From positions 1 through 64,000 of the forward strand of contig JAFIFV010000037.1 in the NCBI GenBank assembly GCA_020831845.1: a stretch of 64,000 bases of DNA. The letters run 5' to 3'. Below, piece after piece: positions 26,868 through 35,515 of the stretch (its first letter is position 1; the number at the start of each line of letters is the position of its first letter). Made by a program: the position numbers and the translations under genes. Under the pieces are notes generated by a model. The model was given only the letters and a program-made list of their open reading frames with translations, did not search any database and was not told the origin of the DNA. Source of the stretch: Ectothiorhodospiraceae bacterium (lineage in GTDB: Bacteria > Pseudomonadota > Gammaproteobacteria > Nitrococcales > Aquisalimonadaceae).

Positions 26868-28307
26868 TCAGGATGCGATACGCACGAACTCGAAGTCGCC
26901 GGGCTTGCTGTCGATGGCAACCTTCGGCGCCGCAATCCAGCCGGCGTACTCGCCGGGCTCGGTCACCGCTTTCATCAACGAGTGCACATAGGTCTCATCA
27001 TCCGAACTGGGCAGCCATTCGTCCTTGCGCTGCTCCCAGGCGGCATCGTCCAGGATATCGCCCTTGGGGGTGGCGTGGACGTCGGAGAACTGGCCCATCT
27101 GCCGATTGAAGGCGATGTGCGGGATCTCCAGGGTGAACTCGATGCCGGCCTTCTCGATGACCTTGTTCCAGCGCTTCACGCCAGCGGCGCAGTCCTTCAC
27201 GTAGTCGTCACGCAAGCGGGCATTGAGCGCGTTCAGCGCCGGCTCCTCCACCCAACGGAACTCGCCATCCACCAGCTTCAGTACCGGATACACCGAATCG
27301 TGCAACTGGTGGTCGTCGTCGATCTTCTCTTCCTTGTAGCGGCCCTTCAGGCCCATGGTGTAGGCGTTGGCGGCGTTGGTGGACATCTCGGAACCGAACA
27401 GATCGGCCGACACGCTGAAATGGAAATTCATGTACTTCTGGATGGTGGGCAGGTCGATCACGCCCATCTCGCGAATCCGGTTCACGTCATGCGGATCTGT
27501 GATGCCGGCTTCGTTCATCGCGTCCACCGTGCGCTGCACCACGCGCATCACCCCGGACTCGCCCACGAACATGTGGTGCGCTTCCTCGGTGAGCATGAAG
27601 CGGCAGGTGCGCGAGAGCGGGTCGAAGCCGCTCTGCGCCAGCGACTCCAGTTGGAACTTGCCGTCGCGGTCGGTGAAGAAGGTGAACATGAAGAACGCCA
27701 GCCAGTGCGGGGTATCCTCGTTGAATGCGCCCAGCACGCGGGGCTTGTCCTCGTCGCCGGAGCGCCGCTGCAGCAGCGCCTCCGCCTCCTCGCGACCGTC
27801 CCGGCCGAAGTAGGCGTGCAGCAGGTAGACCATGGCCCAGAGATGACGGCCTTCCTCGACGTTGACCTGAAACAGGTTGCGCATGTCGTAGAGCGAAGGC
27901 GCGGTTTTGCCCAGGTGACGCTGCTGCTCCACGGACGCCGGTTCGGTGTCACCCTGGATGGAAATCAGTCGCCGCAGCGGCGCGCGGTATTCGCCGGGCA
28001 CCTCCTGCCACGCCGGCTCGCCCTTGTGGCGTCCGAAGCCCACGGTGCGACCTTCTTCGGCGGGGGCCAGGAAGATCCCCCAGCGGTAGTCCGGCATCTT
28101 CACAAAGCCGAAATTGGCCCAACCCTTGGGGTCCACGCTGACCGCGGTACGCAGATACACCTGCGAGGCCTGGAAACCGTCCGGCCCCATGCTCATCCAC
28201 CAGTCGATGTATCCCGGATGCCACTTCTCCAGCGCGCGTTGCAGGCGACGGTCGCCGGACAGGTTCACGTTGTTCGGAATCAGCTCGTCGTAGTTGATCT
28301 GCTGCAT
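26868..28307 (-). CDS. boxB: Benzoyl-CoA 2,3-epoxidase oxygenase component (diiron)
   Basis: 479 residues, the size of BoxB. It inserts one oxygen atom of O2 into benzoyl-CoA to give the 2,3-epoxide. MQQINYDELIPNNVNL is the family start. Helices with acidic and His ligands are seen in FMLTEEAHHMFVGESGVMRV and in the GRHLWAMVYLLHAYFGRDGR segment. GAGAGGG precedes ATG 28307; a 21-codon upstream extension overlaps boxC and is rejected. It begins four bases after the boxC stop. Confidence 0.96.
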   Translation of the reverse strand: MQQINYDELIPNNVNLSGDRRLQRALEKWHPGYIDWWMSMGPDGFQASQVYLRTAVSVDPKGWANFGFVKMPDYRWGIFLAPAEEGRTVGFGRHKGEPAWQEVPGEYRAPLRRLISIQGDTEPASVEQQRHLGKTAPSLYDMRNLFQVNVEEGRHLWAMVYLLHAYFGRDGREEAEALLQRRSGDEDKPRVLGAFNEDTPHWLAFFMFTFFTDRDGKFQLESLAQSGFDPLSRTCRFMLTEEAHHMFVGESGVMRVVQRTVDAMNEAGITDPHDVNRIREMGVIDLPTIQKYMNFHFSVSADLFGSEMSTNAANAYTMGLKGRYKEEKIDDDHQLHDSVYPVLKLVDGEFRWVEEPALNALNARLRDDYVKDCAAGVKRWNKVIEKAGIEFTLEIPHIAFNRQMGQFSDVHATPKGDILDDAAWEQRKDEWLPSSDDETYVHSLMKAVTEPGEYAGWIAAPKVAIDSKPGDFEFVRIAS

Positions 28308-28311
28308 GACT

Positions 28312-29967
28312 TCAAACCCTCTCGTGATTGAATTCGGCCCGTTCGCCGGTACCGTACAGACGCAGCGCACCGCGTTCGGCGACAGCGTTCGGCCGCTGGA
28401 AGATCCAGTTCTGCCAGGCGGTCAGGCGGCCGAAGATCTTGGTTTCCATGGTTTCGGGTCCGGCGAAGCGCAGATTGGCCTCCATGCCGGTCAGGGAATC
28501 CGGGGAGAAGCTGGCCCGTTCCTCCAGCGCCAGGCGCACCTCGTCTTCCCAGTCGATGTCGTCCGGTGCGTACGTCACCAGGCCGGCATCCAGGGCAGCC
28601 TGGGCGTCGAGCGGCTTGCCCACCAGCGCCTGCGCCTTCTCGACACTGTCCGGCTCGCCCAGGAACCGGGTCTGCAGCCGGGTCAGGCCGTTACTCATGG
28701 GTAGCGGACCGAAACTGGAGGCGGTCAGCGTCAACGTCGCGGGCGGCGCATCCGGGTCCTCGTCCTCGAACACCCCGTCAAGCATGTAGCTGCGATCGGC
28801 GGCAAATACCAGCTCCGCGAGGAAGCCGGCGAAACAGCTGCGTGGCGTGACCTGCGTGTAGAGGGTGCGGGAGGTCAGGTCCACCCGCTTCAGCGTCCGC
28901 TTCCAGTACAGCATGATCTCGCGAGCCAGCCAGTGGTCGGCGTGGTCGTGCAGGAAGCGGTCGTAACCGACGACGGTTTCCGGATCACCCTCGCTGCGAA
29001 ACACGATGGTCCCCAGGGTCGCCTCGTTCGTGCGCAGGTGCAGGATGGCATCATCCAGCTCCCGGCACAGCGCCAGTGCCCAGAAGCGGTCGCCCTGGGC
29101 TTCCATGCCGGCAATGTCGCCCGGCGCTGCGTCCGTCGGCGCACGCAGCGTGACGGTGGCAATGCGCTTCTGCCGGTTCAGCTCCACGGTCACGTGGCTG
29201 TAGCGCACCGTATCCTCGGCGATCTGCCGCTGGAGCGGCGACAGCTTGACCCCCGTCGCATCGGAGGGGCGATCGGATTCGGCAGCCATCTCCGCTGCGC
29301 GCTCCCTGACCCGGTCCAGGAATCGGGACGTGGGCACGCACTCGTCCACCAGACGCCAGTCAACCGCCCGCTGGCCGCGCACCCCTTCCTCGGTGCTGCA
29401 GAATACATCCGCAAGGTCACGACGCACCTTGCGCTTGTCCACCACGCGGGTGAGCCCACCGGTCCCGGGCAGCACCGCGAGCAGGGGAACCTCGGGCAGC
29501 GAAACAGTGGAGGACCCATCATCGGCCAGTACGATGTAGTCCGTGGCCAGCGCCAGCTCGTAACCGCCGCCGGCCGCGGTACCGTTGATCGCGCAGAGAT
29601 ACTTCTGGCTGGAGCAGTCGGTGGCGTCCTCGATGGAATTGCGGGTCTCATTGGTGAACTTGCAGAAGTTCACCTTGTGGCCGTGCGTGGCGCCACCCAG
29701 CATGCGGATGTTGGCGCCGGCGCAGAAGATCTTCTCCTTCGCAGAGCACACCACCACCGACTTCACCTCGGGGTGCTCGAACCGCAGGCGCTGGATGGCG
29801 TCGTTCAGCTCGATGTCCACACCCAGGTCGTAGGAGTTGAGCTTGAGCTCGTAGCCATCGAACAGCGTTCCGGTTTCGCTGACATCCAGTCGTAGCCAGG
29901 CCGTCTCTCCCTCAACCTGCAGTTTCCAGTGCCGGTACTGGTCCGGGCTTGTCTGAAAGTCAATCAT
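28312..29967 (-). CDS. boxC: 2,3-epoxybenzoyl-CoA dihydrolase
   Basis: 551 residues, with two crotonase-like halves. It hydrolyses the epoxide to 3,4-dehydroadipyl-CoA semialdehyde and formate. The first half shows CSAKEKIFCAGANIRMLG (oxyanion hole) and INGTAAGGGYELALATDY. It is the first gene of boxC-boxB-boxA-thioesterase and is read from the promoter at 30017-30044. CTAGGAG lies just before the ATG. Confidence 0.96.
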   Translation of the reverse strand: MIDFQTSPDQYRHWKLQVEGETAWLRLDVSETGTLFDGYELKLNSYDLGVDIELNDAIQRLRFEHPEVKSVVVCSAKEKIFCAGANIRMLGGATHGHKVNFCKFTNETRNSIEDATDCSSQKYLCAINGTAAGGGYELALATDYIVLADDGSSTVSLPEVPLLAVLPGTGGLTRVVDKRKVRRDLADVFCSTEEGVRGQRAVDWRLVDECVPTSRFLDRVRERAAEMAAESDRPSDATGVKLSPLQRQIAEDTVRYSHVTVELNRQKRIATVTLRAPTDAAPGDIAGMEAQGDRFWALALCRELDDAILHLRTNEATLGTIVFRSEGDPETVVGYDRFLHDHADHWLAREIMLYWKRTLKRVDLTSRTLYTQVTPRSCFAGFLAELVFAADRSYMLDGVFEDEDPDAPPATLTLTASSFGPLPMSNGLTRLQTRFLGEPDSVEKAQALVGKPLDAQAALDAGLVTYAPDDIDWEDEVRLALEERASFSPDSLTGMEANLRFAGPETMETKIFGRLTAWQNWIFQRPNAVAERGALRLYGTGERAEFNHERV

Positions 29968-29988
29968 CTCCTAGATCCTCGCCACAAA

Positions 29989-30029
29989 GTTGCATTATTA
30001 TTCAATGATGCTTGGCATTATAATGCAAC
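29989..30029. promoter_or_regulatory. Candidate BoxR operator upstream of boxC
   Basis: A perfect 10-bp inverted repeat GTTGCATTAT (29989-29998) / ATAATGCAAC (30020-30029), each arm holding TGCA. A third TGCA lies at 30055-30058. BzdR-type regulators are known to bind TGCA repeats inside longer palindromes. The right arm covers the -10 of the boxC promoter, so repression when benzoyl-CoA is absent is expected. Confidence 0.7.
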
Positions 30030-30044
30030 ATCTCGAAATAACAA
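30017..30044 (-). promoter_or_regulatory. Sigma-70 promoter of boxCBA operon
   Basis: On the minus strand -35 TTGTTA (30044-30039), a 16-base spacer and -10 TATAAT (30022-30017). The -10 is perfect. The start of transcription would be near 30010, inside the inverted repeat. Confidence 0.65.
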
Positions 30045-30065
30045 GCGCTGCCTTTGCACTATAAG

Positions 30066-30629
30066 TCAGTCAGGCCAGTTGCCGGCCGGAACCAGATAGG
30101 GAAAAGCAGCGGCGTCTCCGTCGCCAGCCGTCAAACGCCCGGCGAGGTAGCGGCGATTGGCCTCCACCCAGCCGGCCAAATCCAGACCGGGCACGGGCGC
30201 TGGCGCTTCCTGCAGCGCCGTGCGGGCATGATCCCTCGCCATGGCGGTGAGCCGCTCCACCGCCCGTGGCATCCCCATGCGCAGCTTCAGATGGGCATTG
30301 GCCACCTGGATCAGCGCCTGCAGCGCCAGGCCACCCGCCCCTCGTCGGCCGGTGCCATGCCAGAGCGCTTCCCAGGCTTCGTGGCATTCCCACCAGTAGC
30401 CGTGGTTGAAGAGGTCGCAACCGTAGGCATAACAGCGCTCCCTGCCTGCCCTGTCGCGGACATCGACCAGGTCACCAACACCGCCATGGCCGGCGGGATC
30501 GGTCAAGGGATGCGGATCGACGCCCGGCAGGTATGGGTAGGCGGGAAACGGCAAGGCGGTGAGGCGCGGCGCCGACAGCACAGGCCGCGCGGGCGCCGGC
30601 CGCCGGATTTCAGACGAGCGCGCGGTCAC
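30066..30629 (-). CDS. DUF309 family protein
   Basis: 187 residues. The central YAYGCDLFNHGYWWECHEAW plus EALWHG is the His/Glu-rich motif of DUF309 (helical, putative metal-binding) proteins. Function is unknown. It is the last gene of the DUF4863-bclA-hydrolase operon, overlapping the hydrolase gene by 20 bases, and ends just before the boxC control region. A link to benzoate metabolism is only by position. Confidence 0.65.
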   Translation of the reverse strand: MTARSSEIRRPAPARPVLSAPRLTALPFPAYPYLPGVDPHPLTDPAGHGGVGDLVDVRDRAGRERCYAYGCDLFNHGYWWECHEAWEALWHGTGRRGAGGLALQALIQVANAHLKLRMGMPRAVERLTAMARDHARTALQEAPAPVPGLDLAGWVEANRRYLAGRLTAGDGDAAAFPYLVPAGNWPD

Positions 30630-31410
30630 GTTCCAGCACCTCGCTGACGAAGGCGGCTATCTGCTTTCGCAGGGCATCCGGCTGGTCTCGGTGCATGCCA
30701 TGGCCGCAGTCGGCCAGCAACCGGCGTTGAACCGGCCCACCGAGCTGGCGGCAGATGGCATCCACCTGCGCCACCGTGCCGTACTCGTCCTGCTCTCCCT
30801 GCATCACCAGGGCGGGGACCCGGACGCCGGGCAGAAACTCCTCGATGTTCCAATGCCAGAAATCCGGGTCCAGCCAGGCGCGATTCCAGCCCCAGAAAGC
30901 GCAGTCCACGTTAGCGCCGTGGTAGCGCGCCAGCCGGTCGCGCAGGCCCTGCTCCCGGTAGGCATCGCGGGCGGCGCGAATGCTGTCGACGCAGACCTGT
31001 TCATTGAACACATGGGCGGCCAGCGTGACCACGGCGCGCACGCGCGGGTCGGACACCGCACCGGCGTTGATCAATGCAATGGAGCCGCCGTCGCTGTGCC
31101 CAATCAGTATGGCCCGCTGGATGCCGGCGGCATCCAGTACTGCCGGCAGGACATCCCGCCCTTCTTCATGCATGTAGGTGAGCGGCCTCGGCACGTCGAC
31201 GGGATCCGAGCGACCGTAGCCAAGGCGGCTGTATGCCATGACACCCAGCCCGGTCTCCGCGGCCAGCCGCTCAGGAAAATCCCGCCAGAGTTCCACGCAG
31301 CCCAGCCCCTCGTGCAGGAGAACCAGGGTGGGAGCGAGCTCCGGGGCCGGGCCGTGCCAGACATACTCCAGCCGCCCTGCCGGCACCTGCAGCTGTCCGG
31401 AACGGGTCAC
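30610..31410 (-). CDS. Alpha/beta hydrolase
   Basis: 266 residues. It has the nucleophile elbow GHSDGGSIAL (Ser about residue 102), the oxyanion region LLHEGLGCVELW and catalytic His in LLADCGHGMHRDQP. The GTG start at 31410 overlaps the bclA stop by four bases, so it is translated with bclA. In box clusters hydrolases have been proposed to open lactone by-products or act as thioesterases; the substrate here is unknown. Further upstream in-frame sequence lies within bclA and is rejected. Confidence 0.75.
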   Translation of the reverse strand: MTRSGQLQVPAGRLEYVWHGPAPELAPTLVLLHEGLGCVELWRDFPERLAAETGLGVMAYSRLGYGRSDPVDVPRPLTYMHEEGRDVLPAVLDAAGIQRAILIGHSDGGSIALINAGAVSDPRVRAVVTLAAHVFNEQVCVDSIRAARDAYREQGLRDRLARYHGANVDCAFWGWNRAWLDPDFWHWNIEEFLPGVRVPALVMQGEQDEYGTVAQVDAICRQLGGPVQRRLLADCGHGMHRDQPDALRKQIAAFVSEVLERDRALV

Positions 31411-33005
31411 GCCTCGTCGTCCTGCTGGCGGAGCTTGAAACGCTGTACCTTGCCGGTGGCCGTCTTCGGTAGCGCATCGATGAACTCGATCCAGCGGGGA
31501 TATTTCCACGGCGCGACCCGGCTCTTGACGAACTGCTGCAACTCCTCGCACAAGGCATCACTGGGCTGTATGCCATCCTTGAGCACCACATAGGCCTTGG
31601 GCTTGATCAGGTCGTCGGAATCGGCGTGGGAAATCACCGCGGCCTCCAGCACCGACTCGTGCTCGATCAGCGTGGACTCCACCTCGAACGGGGACACCCA
31701 GTTGCCGCTGACCTTCAGCATGTCATCGGAGCGGCCGCAGTAGTGATACACACCCTCTGCATCCTGGAAGTACTTGTCACCGGTGCGGGTCCACGGCCCC
31801 ATGAATGTGTTCAGGCTTTTCTGGCGCTGATTCCAGTAGCCGTCCGCCGCAGTGGGACCACTGATCAGCAACTCGCCAACCTCGCCCTGCGGCACCGGAT
31901 TATCGTTCTCGTCCACCAGGCGTGCGCTGTAGCCGGGCACCGGAGTCCCCGAGGAGCCGTAGTGGACGTTGCCGGGACGGTTGCTGAGAAAGATATGCAG
32001 CATCTCGGTGGAGCCCACACCGTCCAGGATCTCGGCGCCGAAGCGCTGCTCCCAGCGCTTGCCCACCTCGGCGGGCAGGGCCTCGCCGGCCGAGATGCAG
32101 CGGCGCAGCCTGCCGGAGCCTGTCTCGCGCCCATGGCCAGGATCCGCCAGCACCGCCGCGTACAGCGTGGGCACACCGCAGAAGATGGTGGGCTGCTGTT
32201 CGTGCATGACCCGCATCACGGCGGCAGGCGTGGGCCTCTCAGCCATCAGTACGGCGGTGGCCCCGACCCCGAAGGGGAAACTCATGCCGTTGCCCAGGCC
32301 GTAGGCGAAGAACAACTTGGCGGCGGAGAAGATGACATCGTCCTCACGGATATCCAGCACCTGCCGACCATAGAGCTCTGCCGTGCAGCGCAGATGGCTA
32401 TGCAGGTGCCGCACTCCCTTGGGGTTGCCGGTGGAGCCCGATGAATACAGCCAGAAAGCGACGTCATCGCAGGTGGTGGGGGCAGCGTCGAACGTGTTCG
32501 AGGCCACCTGCATCAGGGCCGACAGCGACTGATGCCCGTGGTGTTCATCGCCGTCAATGATCACGTGACGCAGTGCCGGCAGCCTGTCCAGCAGCGGCTC
32601 CACCTTGTCGTAGACGGCACTGCTGACGAGCAATGCCTTGGCCCGGCTGTCACCGAGGATGTGCCGATAGTTTTCGGTGGTCAGCAGGGTGTTGATCGGA
32701 ATGGGAACGATCCCGGCCTTGATCGCGCCCCAGAACACCGAGGGGAAAGCCACAGTGTCCAGCATGAGCATGGCGACGCGGTCTTCCTGGGCGAGCCCGA
32801 GGCCGCTTAGCGCATTCGCCACCCGGTTGGCGTTCTCTGCCAGTTGGGCATAGGTATGGCTGCCGGCATCATCGATGACGGCGGTTTTCCCACCCCGCCC
32901 CTGGGCGAGGTGGGAATCGATGAAGTCGGTGGCGGCGTTGTACTCGCGCGGAAACTCCAGACTCGGCGCCGGGACCTTCGGCACGCTGGGCGCAGCGGCA
33001 TTCAT
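31407..33005 (-). CDS. bclA: Benzoate-CoA ligase
   Basis: 532 residues of the acyl-adenylate family. It activates benzoate with ATP and CoA to benzoyl-CoA, the entry step of the box pathway. The P-loop is YSSGSTGNPKGVRHLHSHL near 195, A5-A8 motifs are DGVGSTEMLHIF and WTRTGDKYF, and the catalytic C-terminal Lys is in LPKTATGKVQRF near 520. These features and the AAKLFFAYGLGNG motif are typical of benzoate-CoA ligases. It lies 65 bases after the DUF4863 gene. Confidence 0.94.
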   Translation of the reverse strand: MNAAAPSVPKVPAPSLEFPREYNAATDFIDSHLAQGRGGKTAVIDDAGSHTYAQLAENANRVANALSGLGLAQEDRVAMLMLDTVAFPSVFWGAIKAGIVPIPINTLLTTENYRHILGDSRAKALLVSSAVYDKVEPLLDRLPALRHVIIDGDEHHGHQSLSALMQVASNTFDAAPTTCDDVAFWLYSSGSTGNPKGVRHLHSHLRCTAELYGRQVLDIREDDVIFSAAKLFFAYGLGNGMSFPFGVGATAVLMAERPTPAAVMRVMHEQQPTIFCGVPTLYAAVLADPGHGRETGSGRLRRCISAGEALPAEVGKRWEQRFGAEILDGVGSTEMLHIFLSNRPGNVHYGSSGTPVPGYSARLVDENDNPVPQGEVGELLISGPTAADGYWNQRQKSLNTFMGPWTRTGDKYFQDAEGVYHYCGRSDDMLKVSGNWVSPFEVESTLIEHESVLEAAVISHADSDDLIKPKAYVVLKDGIQPSDALCEELQQFVKSRVAPWKYPRWIEFIDALPKTATGKVQRFKLRQQDDEA

Positions 33006-33070
33006 TATGGACTCCTCCCGTTATGCGGCTAGCGACGCCGAGTCCCAATGGAACGCGGCATCACTGCGTT

Positions 33071-33541
33071 CTATTGCTTACGCGTGAACTCGATCTGCCC
33101 TTCGGGCAGCAGGTAAAGAACCAGGGCCTCTCCCTCGCTAACGGTCGGGTAATGCGCGCTGTCCGGCGGATAGACGTGCCAGCCGGCAGCATGTCCGTCG
33201 AACAGGGCGTTGCCGTCGGTGGGCATGATCAGATCGATCTCACCGGTGGGGTGCCTGTGGTGGGGGCCGGCGCAATCCCGCATGCGGACCACGTCGACGC
33301 TGAAACCATGCGTTTCCGGCCCAGGCTTGATCACCCTGCCGAACTGGATGCCACCGGCTTCCCGGTCACACATCCAGCCACTTTCAATGGCGGCGTGGCA
33401 GGCGGATTCAATGGCGCGGAACACATCGCTGTCCGGCGGATAGCGACGATTGAGCTCCTCGCCCAGGGATGCATCCAGCGGCTTGCCGGCTATCTCGCCG
33501 GTGACCCGGGAAATCAGTTCACGAAACGCCTCGATCTGCAT
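33071..33541 (-). CDS. DUF4863 protein, 4-hydroxylaminobenzoate lyase-like
   Basis: 156 residues. MQIEAFRELISRVTGEIAG opens a helical region, and DCAGPHHRHPTGEIDLIMP plus FDGHAAGWHVYPPDSAHYP give a cupin-like, His-rich core. DUF4863 proteins recur in benzoate clusters, and the family includes the lyase PnbB of nitrobenzoate breakdown. The catalysed step here is not established. It is the first gene of the bclA operon. ATG 33541 has GGAGG seven bases upstream; the longer frame runs into the control region. Confidence 0.72.
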   Translation of the reverse strand: MQIEAFRELISRVTGEIAGKPLDASLGEELNRRYPPDSDVFRAIESACHAAIESGWMCDREAGGIQFGRVIKPGPETHGFSVDVVRMRDCAGPHHRHPTGEIDLIMPTDGNALFDGHAAGWHVYPPDSAHYPTVSEGEALVLYLLPEGQIEFTRKQ

Positions 33542-33623
33542 AGGTGATCCTCCCCGCTGACCGGCAGCGCTCTGTGGGCGGCGCTTTTCCGGTGTTGATC
33601 TTCGCAAAGGCAGTGAATGATAG

Positions 33624-33655
33624 TGCATTAATTATGGAGTATATACGCATCTGCA
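33624..33655 (-). promoter_or_regulatory. TGCA repeat pair upstream of the bclA operon
   Basis: TGCA at 33624-33627 and 33652-33655, 28 bases apart, flank an A/T-rich segment holding TATACT on the minus strand. It sits 80-115 bases before the DUF4863 ATG. A second BoxR-type operator is inferred, weaker than the boxC one. Confidence 0.5.
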
Positions 33656-33733
33656 TGGAAAAAAATAGCATAAACGCCCCACAAAAATGAACTAAAGTTC
33701 CTTGCCACTTGCCTGCCTGCCCTTGCGTGACCA

Positions 33734-33768
33734 CAAAAAAACCCGACTGGCGGACGCCAGCCGGGTTC
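33734..33768 (-). terminator. Intrinsic terminator of ffh
   Basis: Read on the minus strand, a 13-bp stem (AACCCGGCTGGCG with CGCCAGTCGGGTT, one G-U pair) is followed by seven Ts. It lies just after the ffh stop at 33790. Confidence 0.9.
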
Positions 33769-33789
33769 AGACCGGACATCGGCAACCGA

Positions 33790-35172
33790 CTACATTGGGA
33801 AGCCGCCCGGGGGCATGCCACCCGGCGGGAGTCCACCGCGGCCACCCAGCTGACGCATCATCTTCTTCATGCCGCCCTTCTGGAACTGTTTCATCATTTT
33901 CTGCATCTGCTTGAACTGCTTCAGCAGCCGGTTCACGTCCTGTACCTGGGTACCGGAGCCGGCGGCGATCCGCCGTTTGCGGGAACCACTGATGACGTCG
34001 GGCTTGCGCCGCTCCAACGGCGTCATGGAGTTGATGATGGCCACCAGCCGCGCAACCTCCTTGTCGTTGACCTGGCCTTTCACCTTTTCCGACATCTGCC
34101 CCATGCCCGGCAGCTTGTCCATCAGGCTGCCGATGCCGCCCATCTTCCCGAGCTGACCCATCTGCTGACGGAAATCCTCCAGGTCGAAGCCCTTGCCGCT
34201 CTTCAGTTTGCGGTTGAGCTTCTCCGCCTCGTCGCGATCGACCCCACGTTCGACCTCTTCCACCAGGCTGAGCACATCGCCCATGCCGAGAATGCGCGAA
34301 GCGACACGCTCGGGATGAAAGGGCTCCAGTGCCTTGGTCTTCTCGCCGACGCCCAGGAACTTGATCGGTTTGCCGGTCACGTGCCGGATGGACAATGCCG
34401 CCCCGCCACGGGCGTCGCCGTCGGTCTTGGTCAGGATCACGCCGGTGAGGGGCAGGGCTTCGTCAAAGGCCTTGGCGGTATTCACCGCATCCTGCCCGGT
34501 CATGCTGTCGACCACGAACAGGGTTTCCACCGGGTTCAGCGCCTGGTGCAGATCCTGCACCTCGGCCATCATCGCCTCGTCCACGTGCAGCCGGCCGGCG
34601 GTATCCACCAGCAGCACGTCATGGAACTGCCGGCGGGCATGCTCCAGCGCGGCAGCGGCGATGGCAACGGGTTTCTGGTCGCCGGAAGACGGGAAGAAAT
34701 CCACTTCCACTTCGGCGGCCAGCGTACGCAGCTGATCGATGGCCGCCGGACGGTAGACGTCACAACTCACCACCAGCACTTTCTTTTTGTCCCGCTCGCG
34801 CAGGAAGCGGGCGAGCTTGGCGACGCTGGTGGTCTTGCCCGCACCCTGCAGGCCGGCCACCATGACCACAGCCGGCGGGCGCGCGGAGAGGTCCAGACCA
34901 TCATTGGTCTCGCCCATGACCCGGATCAGCTCGTCCTTGACGATTTTCACGAACGCCTGGCCCGGCGTCAGGCTGCGCTTGACCTCCTCGCCCAGCGCAC
35001 GCTCCTTGACGTCCTTGACGAACTCGCGCACCACTGGCAACGCAACGTCCGCCTCCAGCAGCGCCATGCGCACTTCGCGCAGCGTCTCCTGCAGGTTTTC
35101 CTCGGTCAGCCGGCCCTGGCCCCGCAGCCGCTTCATCACGCCGTCCAGGCGCTCACTCAGATTACTGAACAT
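33790..35172 (-). CDS. ffh: Signal recognition particle protein Ffh
   Basis: 460 residues. The N domain is followed by the G domain with GLQGAGKTTSVAKLA (about 106-120), the DTAGR motif, and TKTDGDARGG. The Met-rich M domain (from about 300) binds 4.5S RNA and signal sequences (GSGTQVQDVNRLLKQFKQM) and ends in a Gly-Pro-Met tail. It targets nascent membrane proteins to FtsY and SecYEG. It is divergent from the CcsA-like gene. Confidence 0.97.
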   Translation of the reverse strand: MFSNLSERLDGVMKRLRGQGRLTEENLQETLREVRMALLEADVALPVVREFVKDVKERALGEEVKRSLTPGQAFVKIVKDELIRVMGETNDGLDLSARPPAVVMVAGLQGAGKTTSVAKLARFLRERDKKKVLVVSCDVYRPAAIDQLRTLAAEVEVDFFPSSGDQKPVAIAAAALEHARRQFHDVLLVDTAGRLHVDEAMMAEVQDLHQALNPVETLFVVDSMTGQDAVNTAKAFDEALPLTGVILTKTDGDARGGAALSIRHVTGKPIKFLGVGEKTKALEPFHPERVASRILGMGDVLSLVEEVERGVDRDEAEKLNRKLKSGKGFDLEDFRQQMGQLGKMGGIGSLMDKLPGMGQMSEKVKGQVNDKEVARLVAIINSMTPLERRKPDVISGSRKRRIAAGSGTQVQDVNRLLKQFKQMQKMMKQFQKGGMKKMMRQLGGRGGLPPGGMPPGGFPM

Positions 35173-35515
35173 GCCTATAACCTCTCACCCGGCCCGGCCG
35201 GCCATGAACCAACGATCGCCGGACCATACCCAGGTTCTTGAAATCCTTCCGCAACGCGCGGGAAACATATCGCCGCGACCAATGGCGGGATAAGAACATC
35301 CGCGCTGGACGAATTCAAGGAGCGCGTGCATGTTCGCGCTTCCGGAGCATGGAACATGCCGGACTTTGCCGCCGCCGCCTTCTGTGACATCATCAAATGT
35401 CTGATCCCCCCGGGCCTCCCCAGGGAAAGCTGATCCGATTGCACGGCCCGCCCGAACCGGACTCGGTCGCGGCCGGGAGCGAACCGCCCTGCTTCCACCT
35501 TTACTCTAGAGTGCC
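35173..35515. other. Divergent control region ffh / ccsA-like, no gene
   Basis: 343 bases with no coding frame that looks real. It should hold both promoters. No convincing -35/-10 pair, RNA gene or repeat was identified; the 4.5S RNA signature was looked for and not seen. Confidence 0.5.
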
